Shown: positions 29,201 through 37,207 of the stretch, in pieces
Layout of the letters: each line of letters starts with the position of its first letter
How positions within the stretch are numbered: the first letter of the stretch is position 1
Program-made: the position numbers and the translations under genes
Origin: Oligoflexia bacterium
GTDB lineage: Bacteria > Bdellovibrionota_C > UBA2361 > JAFLCA01
Direction: 5' to 3'
DNA length: 64,000 nucleotides
Assembly (NCBI GenBank): GCA_019694465.1
Contig: JAIBBV010000004.1
Coordinates: 30,669 to 94,668, forward strand
Notes under the pieces: model-generated
What the model saw: the letters and a program-made list of their open reading frames with translations, nothing else
The model's database searches: none
Told to the model about the DNA's origin: nothing

Positions 29201-29552
29201 CAACGCGATGCACTGCCTCGGGAGCGACAAAGCCGCTGCGAGAGTCTAGAAATCCCAGCTCACTTGCCCTCCATAAGAGAGACACAGCATGATAGCACCA
29301 CTGCTCTTGCATTTCCTCCGGCTTAGAGCATGAGCAGGTCGCCTCTGTTTCATGCGCTGAGGACATTACGATCGCAACTGTATGGGTTGTTTCATCTGAG
29401 CTACGGATAACACCATGAATCGTGTTGCCACTTTTGCTGCACTCAACGACACTGCCGTCACTAGCATGATTGATGCCAGCATCAACCACCGAATACGGTG
29501 CTCGAGTTTTTAGGTAGTCGAGAATTTTTGAGCGTTGGTTACTTTGCAGCAT
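26271..29552 (-). CDS. SNF2-family helicase with N-terminal SWIM zinc finger
   Basis: The 1,093-residue protein has a SWIM-type zinc finger near residues 74-95 (CSC then WCYH), a long middle part typical of bacterial SNF2 proteins, and a C-terminal Swi2/Snf2 ATPase: motif I DEMGLGKTVQ, motif II LDEAQNIKNP, motif III LSGTPTENR, then FSQFREML, LKAGGTGLNLTAAD and the motif VI segment DRAHRIGQTK. Such proteins are DNA translocases related to RapA/HepA, with possible roles in transcription recycling or repair. It is monocistronic and lies convergent with the gene at 25696. Confidence 0.93.
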   Translation of the reverse strand: MLQSNQRSKILDYLKTRAPYSVVDAGINHASDGSVVECSKSGNTIHGVIRSSDETTHTVAIVMSSAHETEATCSCSKPEEMQEQWCYHAVSLLWRASELGFLDSRSGFVAPEAVHRVGTSSPQEIAEVIREISQTSAAASQARLPYEPNVSIALDVSSDRLGVQVLFDDEPQAPSLFEGFSKLSSRALDNILLKILDEEGSWDEDRRLWFVNSSDNIETVLGLIGEYKKIVALQSGRNMSVSTDVLEARLTLDWHATGLELSMEWVFPDGHVDIKQGELIGTGPYWTAVANVIYPVSPSASRIASLFPHSSVLSLPKSKVGPILEEIRSNLFDPQAVKILHPQLQPASEVRTPTPQLEVSRREINPNDPYAGASDFELAAVLDFAYPTPGADENVVYLPDRAKERDSIELLRSLGFSPGADRRSYTVKGDAALDVIHQGSAMFPRDWEISGVDAVKKAIRFADLAISIAITSPSEAGGKQKEGSRIDWFDCQVTLAQNNAHVPLSTLFKNARPGSDRWVRLDSGAFARVPGGGLGQLRTTLGLLDPNFRLTNTIKTRLSMAQAVSFGTLNEDFFDLTIDSRLKTLTSRLREFHAIEAVKPTKSFTGKLRSYQLDGLSWFSFLHQFDLGGILADEMGLGKTVQALAFIQAMKEKRTSDKSMKKPVLVVAPTSVITNWVYEAKRFTPKLKVLLLHGPGRKAGFSEIPEHDIIITSYALLRLDRFDLEKHEFSYIILDEAQNIKNPETATTKAAKTLRARGRIALSGTPTENRPLELWSIMDFLMPGYLGSVDFFRTYIERPILEGGPGVNVARFLNSKTKPFILRRTKAEVEKDLPPKIESSQYVSMAPSQAQLYNQILEEVRPRVFDAVKKFGIRGASVSILAALLRLRQVCNHPNSIEALKEVQGYESGKFNLLRDLVEEALASGRKILLFSQFREMLAIIRRYLDETNVNHLYLDGATRNRQELIDKFNSDSDVRLFLVSLKAGGTGLNLTAADTVIIYDPWWNPAVENQAVDRAHRIGQTKTVNVYRLITENSIEQKIMQLKAKKSRIVDALINENGLSTLSLTKDDLENLLSPLPPELVTGAGSSSTESD

Positions 29553-29855
29553 GACCGATCGAGTCTAGCACATGCCGTTCGGCTACGGCAGTAGCTCAGC
29601 ACATAAAGTGTGTTTGGATTTATGTAAAATATGACGAGTTACCATTATTGAGTCGGGGGCAGGGCGCCAGATTAGAAACGCAAAGTTAGCCAGTCGGCCC
29701 AGGTCTCCCCGGAGGTAGGCGTATAACGTGAGTCCGTTGCGTCGAGTACTCTAGGCCATTCTAAAAAGTAGGCGAGTAAGTACAGTTCCCGGATACGTAG
29801 GAAATTCAGCACTAAATACTAAATTGATACTGGCGCTTGAATTTAGTGGCTCGCA
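29553..29855. other. Intergenic region with one inverted repeat
   Basis: This gap lies between the start of the helicase gene and the 3' end of the small calcium-loop gene. CACTAAAT (29810-29817) pairs perfectly with ATTTAGTG (29841-29848) across a 23-base loop, just beyond the stop of the leftward gene, and may help to end its transcript. No gene is seen. Confidence 0.4.
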
Positions 29856-30206
29856 CTAGGCAGCGTTACGAGCTAGGAAGCCCAGGATGGTTCCCATCGG
29901 AACAGTATGCGGTGGTAGAGCTAAATCCAACCCAACTTGGAGAGCTGTTCCTACTAGATCGGCTGTTGGGGAAGCGCCTCCGCTCGAACCCGCGTCACGC
30001 TCGTCAATCACTCCATCGCCATTTGTGTCAGTACCAGCGCTAAGGGATGCGCCGCCCGCAAGCTCAAAAGCTGCGTCTACTAACCCAACTGCCAAGGAAT
30101 CAACAGCGGCACCAGCGGCACTAGACACGAGTGCATCAAACACCTGTGTTCCAGCTTCAACTGCCTGGTCAGCTACGCTAACTGCTCCGCCCTGCACTGC
30201 TTCCAT
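29856..30206 (-). CDS. Small Ala/Gly-rich protein with an EF-hand-like loop
   Basis: An AGAGGT site before the ATG at 30206 supports this 116-residue gene. The sequence is rich in Ala, Gly, Val and Ser, without a clear signal peptide, and contains DTNGDGVIDERD, a canonical 12-residue calcium-binding loop (ligands at positions 1, 3, 5, 9 and 12, dockerin style). The surrounding VDQAVEAGTQVFDALV and LVGTALQVGLDLAL segments are amphipathic. It lies 133 bases after the lipoprotein gene on the same strand and may be co-transcribed. Function is unknown. Confidence 0.6.
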   Translation of the reverse strand: MEAVQGGAVSVADQAVEAGTQVFDALVSSAAGAAVDSLAVGLVDAAFELAGGASLSAGTDTNGDGVIDERDAGSSGGASPTADLVGTALQVGLDLALPPHTVPMGTILGFLARNAA

Positions 30207-30339
30207 TGGTTACCTCTAACGAGACACTTTGTATCTCAACTTTGGTAAGTATATGAAATTGTTGGCTGCTAAGCAAGAAATGCATTGAGTAAGGTGCCTT
30301 CAATTACTTGAGTATTATTAGGTAGTTGGCTATGTGCCG

Positions 30340-31233
30340 CTACTGCAAGTTCTGCTGAGGCACCAAGGTGATATTTATCTGCGCGGACTGCGCCAACAGT
30401 GCATTTGTACCTGGTTCTACGGCCACCGCTCTTGCAAACAGTGTGGTTGGTTCGCTTACAACATCAACTGGAAGATTAAAAACGACACTCCCATTTTGCA
30501 TGGTTTGTACGTAATTTTGGATACTGAGAATGAAGTAGATATCACTGGAACTGGTTGGGAAATCGACTGTTACGTTGTTTGCAAAAGTTAAAGTCGTTTG
30601 GCCGCTTCCAAGGGTTCCAAGCACGAGTACTATGGAGTTCCCATTAACGCTGCTATTTACTCCACCCAAGGCTGAAATCGAAAAAATAGCAGTTTGGAAT
30701 GAGCTAAACGATGTTTGGTTAACAGAAAGGCTGATTTGAGCCGGAATAGTAGTCGGGGTGGCACTAGGCTGTGGGGTGGGTGTAGGAGTCGAAGGCACTG
30801 GCCCTGGCGTGTTGGTTTCAGCAGCAGTAGGAACGGGAGTAGGAGTAGCCTCCTCCAACGGAGTCTCATCAACTAGCACTACTGCAGTATTCTCTGTGTT
30901 CAATTGTAGCGATAATGCTACGGGGACCTGTACAGGAGATATAGTAGTCACTAGTTCAGTGCTACCGATTGAGAAGGATAGCTGGTCGGCGCCCGGTGGC
31001 ACGTACAGTAGAAATGCGCCTTGGCTATCGGTAACGGAATCCTCAGTACCGGCCTTTACTTGCACTCCCGCCAGCGGCTGTCCATTTGAGTCGATTAGAA
31101 GGCCGCGCACTTCTATAGTCGTATCCGTTGTTCCACGAGTTCCACCACCACAAGCCGATAAAAGGGCTGCCATTGCCACTACTAGCGCTATACAAGTAGC
31201 GACAAGTAGCGAATGTGTGGAAGAACGATGCAT
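30340..31233 (-). CDS. Lipoprotein with carboxypeptidase-regulatory-like domain and Pro/Thr linker
   Basis: The 297-residue product has a lipobox (LSAC, about residue 28), a beta-sandwich stretch of the carboxypeptidase-regulatory-like type (VRGLLIDSNGQPLAGVQVKAGTED then VTDSQGAFLLYVP), a Pro/Thr-rich linker (TPTPVPT through PTPTPQPSATP) and a C-terminal beta-rich domain of about 130 residues. An AGAGGT site precedes the ATG. A gene of the same layout but unrelated length lies at 60414-61094. It is probably surface- or periplasm-exposed; its ligand is unknown. Confidence 0.78.
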   Translation of the reverse strand: MHRSSTHSLLVATCIALVVAMAALLSACGGGTRGTTDTTIEVRGLLIDSNGQPLAGVQVKAGTEDSVTDSQGAFLLYVPPGADQLSFSIGSTELVTTISPVQVPVALSLQLNTENTAVVLVDETPLEEATPTPVPTAAETNTPGPVPSTPTPTPQPSATPTTIPAQISLSVNQTSFSSFQTAIFSISALGGVNSSVNGNSIVLVLGTLGSGQTTLTFANNVTVDFPTSSSDIYFILSIQNYVQTMQNGSVVFNLPVDVVSEPTTLFARAVAVEPGTNALLAQSAQINITLVPQQNLQ

Positions 31234-31336
31234 AATAGTACCTCTTTAATTGGTACCAGTTCTGGCGCTAAGGAACCATATGCTTGATCGGACTAATAGG
31301 GACATCACTCAAGCTTTTGGCTCCTCATAATGTATA

Positions 31337-31362
31337 AGGGGGATGGGGTACCTCCTCCCCCT
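31337..31362. repeat. G/C-rich inverted repeat in a divergent promoter region
   Basis: AGGGGGA (31337-31343) and TCCCCCT (31356-31362) are perfect complements with a GGGGTACCTCC core. The site lies between the divergent lipoprotein and DUF6502 genes. It could be an operator or a hairpin; no T-run follows. A TATACT box at 31409-31414 could be the -10 element for the rightward gene, without a good -35. Confidence 0.35.
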
Positions 31363-31534
31363 GGTTATTTCGCCCTTTTAGCCAGAGCCAATATAGACCT
31401 TTTTGGGTTATACTAGCTAAGCGGCTTGAAACATTGAGGTTGTTACTCTATGCTTTTTCATAGCGAAATAGCGAAGCAAGCTCATGTCGTACGTTATGGT
31501 GGCCGACAGAGCTTATGTGCGTTTCGCCCACACT

Positions 31535-32335
31535 ATGGATTTTAATATACGAAATACACTTATCGCATGTTTGAGGACGGTCTTAAGGCCGGTGCTGCAG
31601 TTTTGCTTGCGCTGGTCGCTGACTATCCAAGACTTACTTGAGTCAGCTAAGGTCGTTTTTCTTGAGGTGGCGGCAGATGAAATTCGTCGCCAGGGAAAGG
31701 AACCAAACGTTAGTAGGCTTAGTGTTATGACAGGCCTGCGCCGCCGCGAGGTTATGCGAATTTGGCGTGACCAGGACGAGAAGTCCTCCAGTTTTGGTCT
31801 AATTACTCGCGTTATTGGAATGTGGCAGCAAAGCAAGCGCTTCCAGGGTAAGAACGGTAAGCCCCGCGTGTTAAGTTTAGATGGTGAAAATAGTGAGTTT
31901 AATCGCTTAGTCCAGAGCATCAGCACGGACCTTCATCCTGGAACTGTCCTGTTTGAATTAGAGCGCCTGCAGCTTGTTACGCGTAGTGAGGACGGCTTAC
32001 TCCTTAAAGTGGAATCATACTTCCCCAAGGCTGATCCTAAGGAGGCGTTTACAATGTTGGCGCATGACACGGCTGATTTAATATCGGCGGCAGAAGAGAA
32101 TATTCTAGGTAGCAAAAAGCGCCAAAACCTTCATCTTACAACGGAATATGATAATATTCGTATCGATGAGTTACCACAGATTGAACAGTGGTTCCTTGAA
32201 GAAGGTAAGAAAATTCACGAGCGCGCTCGTCAGTTTCTATCCAAATTCGACCAATCGCTAAATCCAAAGCGCGGAGCCGACGCTGGAGCGCGAGTCGTAT
32301 TGGGTACATTTAGCCGTACTCAAGCTAAAAAGTAG
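31535..32335 (+). CDS. DUF6502 family protein
   Basis: From the ATG at 31535 the 266-residue protein matches the DUF6502 layout: an N-terminal helix (CLRTVLRPVLQFCLRW), LLESAKVVFLEVAADEI, and the helix-turn-helix-like SRLSVMTGLRRREVMRIW. The rest is a mixed domain with EFNRLVQSISTDLHPGTVLFEL. An upstream ATG at 31484 would add 17 residues outside the family pattern. Members are proposed DNA-binding regulators from their fold, without experimental proof. The 3' flank holds several hairpins. Confidence 0.75.
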   Translation: MDFNIRNTLIACLRTVLRPVLQFCLRWSLTIQDLLESAKVVFLEVAADEIRRQGKEPNVSRLSVMTGLRRREVMRIWRDQDEKSSSFGLITRVIGMWQQSKRFQGKNGKPRVLSLDGENSEFNRLVQSISTDLHPGTVLFELERLQLVTRSEDGLLLKVESYFPKADPKEAFTMLAHDTADLISAAEENILGSKKRQNLHLTTEYDNIRIDELPQIEQWFLEEGKKIHERARQFLSKFDQSLNPKRGADAGARVVLGTFSRTQAKK

Positions 32336-32347
32336 TTACATCACAAT

Positions 32348-32688
32348 AAAGCAGGTCACAAATTTTCCTATGGGCGACGCCCGATAGCTCTGCTTTGCCT
32401 GCAACCTGCTGAAATGTCAGGGTAAGATCGCAACGAGATTTTTTTGAAAAAATGATGTGCATAACGCACATCATTTGGTAATATGAACATATTATAGTTA
32501 AGACGTTTGAAACTGCCGGGCCATTCTCCGGAATGGTCCTAGACAGGGACGGACATCGAGACAACCAAAATAACAACCAAGCCCACTTTGAGGGGATGGG
32601 ACGAGGAACACACACAACCAAAGCAACCACCCTCCCCCGTTCTCTCACTGGCATTCAGTGTGGCATCAGAGGATTCTGATGCCACACT
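32348..32688 (+). other. Hairpin-rich intergenic region, candidate structured RNA
   Basis: No gene is supported here, but there are four structures. AAAGCAGGT (32348-32356) can pair either with CTGCTTT (32390-32396) or with ACCTGCT (32404-32410), two exclusive alternatives. A perfect 11-bp stem joins 32450-32460 to 32466-32476 with loop ATAAC. A 9-bp stem joins 32518-32526 to 32531-32539 with loop TCCG and one G-T pair. A perfect 14-bp stem joins 32657-32670 to 32675-32688 with loop GGAT. Between the last two is an A/C-rich single-stranded stretch. The strand of any transcript is uncertain. Confidence 0.5.
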
Positions 32689-32691
32689 GGT

Positions 32692-33108
32692 GTGTCAGTT
32701 CTAAAGCTCTTAATTCTTAAGCTAATCCCTCTACAGCACCTTAATGAGCTTACTAGTCATCGTTCCCAAGGAAAGCTCGCCTACGAAATATTCCTAGAGA
32801 TTTCTTACATAGGCGCAGAGCTAAGTGATTTGAGCGGGAGCAACTTACCTACTATTCAGGATACGTGGTTAACTATGCTTGCAGCTGAAGAACTAACTAT
32901 TGATCCAGAATTTGAGCGACAGCAGCCGCCACTTCCAGTAAAGAGGGTTGGCCTGCGCATGGTGCACGTATTGGGCGCGCTCGTAATAATGTGCGAAGTT
33001 CTGTTTCTGACTTGGTTAGTAGACTACAACTTGAAGCAAGTTCCTCGCTCAGAAGTTGAGCGCATTTACAGAAACGCTGGACAAGCAGTAAGAAATAGCT
33101 TTCGCTAA
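32692..33108 (+). CDS. Small membrane-anchored protein, unknown
   Basis: An open frame of 138 codons from a GTG at 32692. One hydrophobic helix lies at about residues 88-112 (VHVLGALVIMCEVLFLTWLV), followed by a charged tail. There is no ribosome-binding site, and the GTG begins 4 bases after a perfect 14-bp hairpin, which would hinder initiation, so the true start may be further in. No family is recognised. Confidence 0.45.
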   Translation: MSVLKLLILKLIPLQHLNELTSHRSQGKLAYEIFLEISYIGAELSDLSGSNLPTIQDTWLTMLAAEELTIDPEFERQQPPLPVKRVGLRMVHVLGALVIMCEVLFLTWLVDYNLKQVPRSEVERIYRNAGQAVRNSFR

Positions 33109-33473
33109 GCTTGCCTCAAAAATCGATTACCCGTAAGAAGGGCGCCAGGCAGAATAAAGGGCGCTAAATCAAGTTCTTCCACATTTTATCCGCTTGTCCC
33201 AGGTGCGGTTACATAGCGGCTCGATGTAGATTAAGCTCCCGGTAGCCAATATAATATCCGCAGATTGGTAAGTTCTGCGCCTTTTGGGGGTGTATAGGCT
33301 AACATCCCATACAAGATAACTTCGTGGAATTGTGAAGGGACAGCTAAGTCCGGGTTGCGGAACGACCTAGGCTAGAGGCTATCCGAAAATATAGACCAAC
33401 ATCATTTTCCGGTATTTTCGGACGACCTCTAATATTTCAGACAAATTTTTGCTGGTAATAACGTAATTTTTGT
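33109..33473 (+). promoter_or_regulatory. Promoter region with a 19-bp interrupted inverted repeat
   Basis: Within this 365-base gap, TAGAGG-3-TCCGAAAATA (33373-33391) is matched inverted by TATTTTCGGA-3-CCTCTA (33413-33431), 16 of 19 positions pairing across a 21-base spacer. It ends 42 bases before the ATG of the 631-residue gene, a position fitting an operator or a leader hairpin. Nothing else is recognised in the gap. Confidence 0.5.
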
Positions 33474-35369
33474 ATGTCTCCATCTGCTAGTACAAAAATT
33501 GCGAATACCTCCCGAGCAGAGGTGTCTAGCCTTCCAGCAATGTGTGCTGAGCTTACAGCCGCAGTGGGACGTGATGATTTCGATGCGGCCCGCGGAGCTT
33601 TACGCAAGATTGTCGATTTTCGCCACGAGGATTCCTACACTCGGCGAGAAACACTTGGCGCGCTATACCAGCAAATCGTGGATGCTGCATATTTGAAACT
33701 TGTGCCGTCAACCGCCCCTGCAACCGGTTCCCTAGGGAAAGGGGCAAATCCTGAACGTGATGCAGTGGCCTCATTTTTGGTCGACAGTTTACTCGAGGTG
33801 AAACGAGGCCTATTTGTTGAAAAAGATATCGCGCGCGGAACGCTCTGTCGCGCAGTTTATCTAGTCCTACACCATGCCAGCAAAATCGATAACGAGTTCC
33901 TAGCTACTGTTGACTTCTTAAATTCTGCAATGCATCCATCCGCGCGCTGGGTCCTCGAGGATAGTCGTAGAGTTACTAGACTATCCAAGAAGTTAGAAGA
34001 AATTGGAGTTGGTAAACTAATTCGAGGGGAAGACGGGACAGTTAGTCTTAGCGCGCGTGCGTTGGTCGGGCTGGCGTGTAAGGCCTATGCTGTTCCTATC
34101 CCTAGTCTAGCTATTGCTGAGTCTGATGGAGAAGGGCAGGTTGCTCATCACGATCCCAATTATTACTCACTACAAATAAGTCCCCGTTTTGCCAAAATCT
34201 TACAAGAACCTGACCATGCTCCGGCCTGCCTTTATGTTCTTTTGCATGAGACTAGACACGCCATTCAAACTATCCTCTGGTCGAATCTAATCCAATACAG
34301 GGGTGGCGTCTTTCAACCACTTATTCCTTCAACCTCCAAGCATGAGTTCCTTGCTAAGCACCCAGATTTTGTCGAGCAGGTAGGTATTTCCAAATGGTTC
34401 GTGCAAATTCATAAGAGCATACCACACACCTTCATTGAGAGAGATGCAGATGACTTTGCAGAAGCTGTTTGTACACAGCTTCTGGGCGGGCGTAGGTTTT
34501 CTAGAGCCGACGCTCTGGATGTGTACGCTCATATTGAGCGCCAGCAGCAGCGGCTACTTTCGCTACCAGTCCATTTTGGGCGCAGGGAAGAGACGCAACT
34601 TGTTTTGCCTTCAGCTCGCAAATCAGATCAGGAAGCGCATGCTGTTGAGGATGTCAGAGACCAAGAGCTTGAAACTGTAGCCGAACAAACTGAAGCTGTT
34701 CCAGAAGTGGAACGGGGCAGCAGCGCTACGCGGCGTCATCCGCTACAGCTGCAGTCTAATATACGAGAACTGGTGGGCCAATTGATTGAGGGACGGGCTG
34801 AGTTTCATACGCGCCCCATGCGCGAGCTGCTTGCAGTTATACGCGCCAAGTTGGAAGGCCCGACTATTAGTCTTGGTCAAGTTCACATTCGACGTGCTTT
34901 GGATGACGTAGCTCAGGCACTAGAGAACCGTTCTGAAGTGCAAGGTCCACTGCGAGTAGTGCTGCGTGATATCCGTAGAAAACTGTCCAAACACCTGGAC
35001 GCCACGTCTAGCATGCAGGCTCCACGTGCAAATGCAGAGGACAGGATTTCACTTCGAGCCATCTTACGACACTCGTGGCAACAGCCTCCGCCTGTTGCTC
35101 AGCTCGTACGGGGGCGTGATCTTGGAGAGCAGATCCGCCTTTTGGCAGCTGCACTTGAGGGAGGGAATGGGCGCAATGTGGCGATTGAGCTACTGCGAGT
35201 TGAACAAGTTCTGCATACACCCCTTTTCGGGCGTGGCTTTTTGCCAGCCCTGCGACGAGAGCTTAGTACTTTCAATCAAAAGTTGCGTGCGTTGAACTTA
35301 AGCGAGGCTGAACATGCTGGCCTGCGTCGAATGAGTGCGAGAGTTGGGCGTTTGGCAAAGAGACTATAG
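33474..35369 (+). CDS. 631-residue protein with a gluzincin-like metallopeptidase motif
   Basis: I recognise no named family. Residues 258-262 are HETRH within YVLLHETRHAIQ, an HExxH zinc motif on a hydrophobic helix, and 60 residues later ERDADDFAEAV (Glu 322) has the E-x-x-A/D form of the third ligand in gluzincins such as the ImmA/IrrE and M48 groups. The N-terminal 200 residues are helical; the C-terminal half after residue 400 is charged and helical with several RELL/RRAL repeats. There is no signal peptide, so it should be cytoplasmic. No clear ribosome-binding site is present. An inverted repeat lies just upstream. Confidence 0.65.
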   Translation: MSPSASTKIANTSRAEVSSLPAMCAELTAAVGRDDFDAARGALRKIVDFRHEDSYTRRETLGALYQQIVDAAYLKLVPSTAPATGSLGKGANPERDAVASFLVDSLLEVKRGLFVEKDIARGTLCRAVYLVLHHASKIDNEFLATVDFLNSAMHPSARWVLEDSRRVTRLSKKLEEIGVGKLIRGEDGTVSLSARALVGLACKAYAVPIPSLAIAESDGEGQVAHHDPNYYSLQISPRFAKILQEPDHAPACLYVLLHETRHAIQTILWSNLIQYRGGVFQPLIPSTSKHEFLAKHPDFVEQVGISKWFVQIHKSIPHTFIERDADDFAEAVCTQLLGGRRFSRADALDVYAHIERQQQRLLSLPVHFGRREETQLVLPSARKSDQEAHAVEDVRDQELETVAEQTEAVPEVERGSSATRRHPLQLQSNIRELVGQLIEGRAEFHTRPMRELLAVIRAKLEGPTISLGQVHIRRALDDVAQALENRSEVQGPLRVVLRDIRRKLSKHLDATSSMQAPRANAEDRISLRAILRHSWQQPPPVAQLVRGRDLGEQIRLLAAALEGGNGRNVAIELLRVEQVLHTPLFGRGFLPALRRELSTFNQKLRALNLSEAEHAGLRRMSARVGRLAKRL

Positions 35370-35420
35370 ACGGGCTCTAAAATACTAAAGACAAGCCCCA
35401 CTTCGTATCGCAAGCGACGC

Positions 35421-35440
35421 GAAGCAATCTGCTTCTCATT
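35421..35440. terminator. Weak terminator hairpin
   Basis: GAAGCA (35421-35426) pairs with TGCTTC (35430-35435) around ATC, followed by TCATTTTGTT. It lies between the convergent genes ending at 35369 and 35486. Confidence 0.45.
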
Positions 35441-35485
35441 TTGTTAGGCACGCTTATAAGTAGTGATGCAGACTAGTTTTGAGCC

Positions 35486-35956
35486 TTAGCTCTTCGCTGA
35501 TGTGTCAAGTGATGTCACTTCTACAAACTCAGCAGTACGAGCTTCATAATCTCGAATTAGTACAGCGTCCAGCAGACCTGAAGCGCAGGCAGCTGAATCT
35601 GGCAATACCGCAGAATCCGTTGAGCGAACAAGAAGTTCCTTGCTAAGTGCGATAAAGCCGGCACGATAGGTTTCAGCTGCGCTTGGAAACTTTCTTAGTT
35701 CTTGCCAAGCCCTGCCGTCAAGAGTGTGGATAGCAGTGCCAACTTCATTTGCAAGGGCTATGGCAGTCCGAATCTCTATTCGTCCCTCTTGCAGACCCCT
35801 GGTTATTCCAGATGCCAAAGCGTTGGCTGCTCTTAGGCATTCGTCAGGCGGTTGTGATGTATCGTGCGCAAGTAACTTCTGAATAGGTACAAATTCGAAC
35901 GCTTCAGTTCTTGCGATTTGGGCAGCTGCTGATTGTAACTCTTGAGACTGACGCAT
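35486..35956 (-). CDS. Hypothetical helical protein
   Basis: The ATG at 35956 gives 156 residues; a GTG at 35983 would add nine. The sequence is alpha-helical and Ala/Leu-rich with no membrane segment, signal or known motif. It is convergent with the 631-residue gene and divergent from the binding-protein gene at 36143. No function can be given. Confidence 0.5.
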   Translation of the reverse strand: MRQSQELQSAAAQIARTEAFEFVPIQKLLAHDTSQPPDECLRAANALASGITRGLQEGRIEIRTAIALANEVGTAIHTLDGRAWQELRKFPSAAETYRAGFIALSKELLVRSTDSAVLPDSAACASGLLDAVLIRDYEARTAEFVEVTSLDTSAKS

Positions 35957-36142
35957 AACTAGCCTAAATAGCCGGGGGACCACACATATAACATTAGTGT
36001 TATTTGTACCTTTGCCACGCTTGTAGCTTTACTTTTCAAACTAATTTGCTGGTGCCAGGAAATAATTGTGCTTAAATAGCGCATGGTTAGCTAAGTTATG
36101 TGGCTGCTGGGTTAGTATGATTCAGTGTGATAGGGTGGCGCC

Positions 36143-37183
36143 ATGAGATTAATAACAGCCCTCATCGCGAGTATCCTTCTCCTTTCAATTAGAGTACCGG
36201 CCCAGGAATTCTCAGTGCCGGTGTTAGTTGGCCAGACTGGGGCAGCAGCTACATTTGGAAAGGCGGAGCTTGATGCTTACACACTCGCAGCTGAAGAGTG
36301 GAATGCTCGAGGGGGTATAGAGGGGCAAAAAGTTAAGCTTGTTGTTGAAGATACTCAGACCAAGCAGCAGCAGTTGCTGTCTGGGTTTCAGCGCCTAATG
36401 CTGTTGAATCCAAGCTTTGTTTTGGGTCCAACGTGGTTAGATTCCAATCAGGGATTGATCCCGTTAGCGCGACAAAAGAAGGTGCTGCTTGTCACTCCCA
36501 GCGCAGCGCGTGAAGCGTTTAGTGACGAAAATCGTGATTGGCCAATTACATTTTATCATAACTCTACACTTGAGATTACCACTTTGCTGCAAGGGCTTAG
36601 CGCGCGAGGGCTGAATAAGATCGCAATGTTCTACGAACAGGAACCATTTTCAGAAATGATACGTAAGTTGGTTCTTGAGGCAGGTACCAAACTAAATGCG
36701 GATGTGGGCGTACAGGCCGGCGAGTCAGACTTCAAGGCTATCTTAGCCAAGATGCGACTGGATCCTCCGCAAGCGCTGCTACTTTTAGTTTGGGATGATC
36801 GCTCGATGCTGTCGCTTCTACAGCAAGTACGTACTTACTTGCCGAACGTGGTTCCAGTTACATTGCATGATGGGGATGGATGGAAGGGGCGCCCCGAGTT
36901 TAAGGGCCTTTTGCCGCGACTCGTGTATACTAAGTTTTTAGTCGCCGATAAGGAGTTCTCCAGAAAATTCAAGCAGCGCTTCGGCTACGAGCCAATGCTA
37001 ACAGCATCCAATGCATACGATGGGATGAATGCTGTGCTCACTGCAATTGCCGCTGGCCACAAAACCGAAGCGGAAATTCGTGATTACCTGCTAAACCAAA
37101 AATTAACCACGGTTACCTTTGGCAAATTCAACTTTTCTTCGGATGGCAGCGTTCCTTCACTGATTGAGGTAGTGCAAGACTGA
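36143..37183 (+). CDS. Periplasmic substrate-binding protein, branched-chain amino-acid type, orphan
   Basis: The 346-residue protein has a signal peptide (about 1-20, ending VPAQ) and the type I periplasmic-binding-protein pattern of the LivJ/AmiC family: PVLVGQTGAAATFGKAELDAYTLAAEEWNARGGI, then VKLVVEDTQTK and VLGPTWLDSN. A GGGTGG site precedes the start. No permease or ATPase gene adjoins it, so it may serve a distant ABC transporter or act as a sensor. A second orphan of the same superfamily is at 57337. Confidence 0.85.
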   Translation: MRLITALIASILLLSIRVPAQEFSVPVLVGQTGAAATFGKAELDAYTLAAEEWNARGGIEGQKVKLVVEDTQTKQQQLLSGFQRLMLLNPSFVLGPTWLDSNQGLIPLARQKKVLLVTPSAAREAFSDENRDWPITFYHNSTLEITTLLQGLSARGLNKIAMFYEQEPFSEMIRKLVLEAGTKLNADVGVQAGESDFKAILAKMRLDPPQALLLLVWDDRSMLSLLQQVRTYLPNVVPVTLHDGDGWKGRPEFKGLLPRLVYTKFLVADKEFSRKFKQRFGYEPMLTASNAYDGMNAVLTAIAAGHKTEAEIRDYLLNQKLTTVTFGKFNFSSDGSVPSLIEVVQD

Positions 37184-37207
37184 TAAGTTAGTAAGCATGT
37201 GTCGGGT

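Noticed and set aside
30758..31249. Val/Gly/Thr-rich frame opposite the Pro/Thr-linker lipoprotein gene
   Set aside because: Complement of the Pro/Thr repeats; the minus-strand frame has a lipobox and a ribosome-binding site.
32341..32690. SRP RNA, 6S or tmRNA in the hairpin-rich gap
   Set aside because: None of their conserved core sequences were found.
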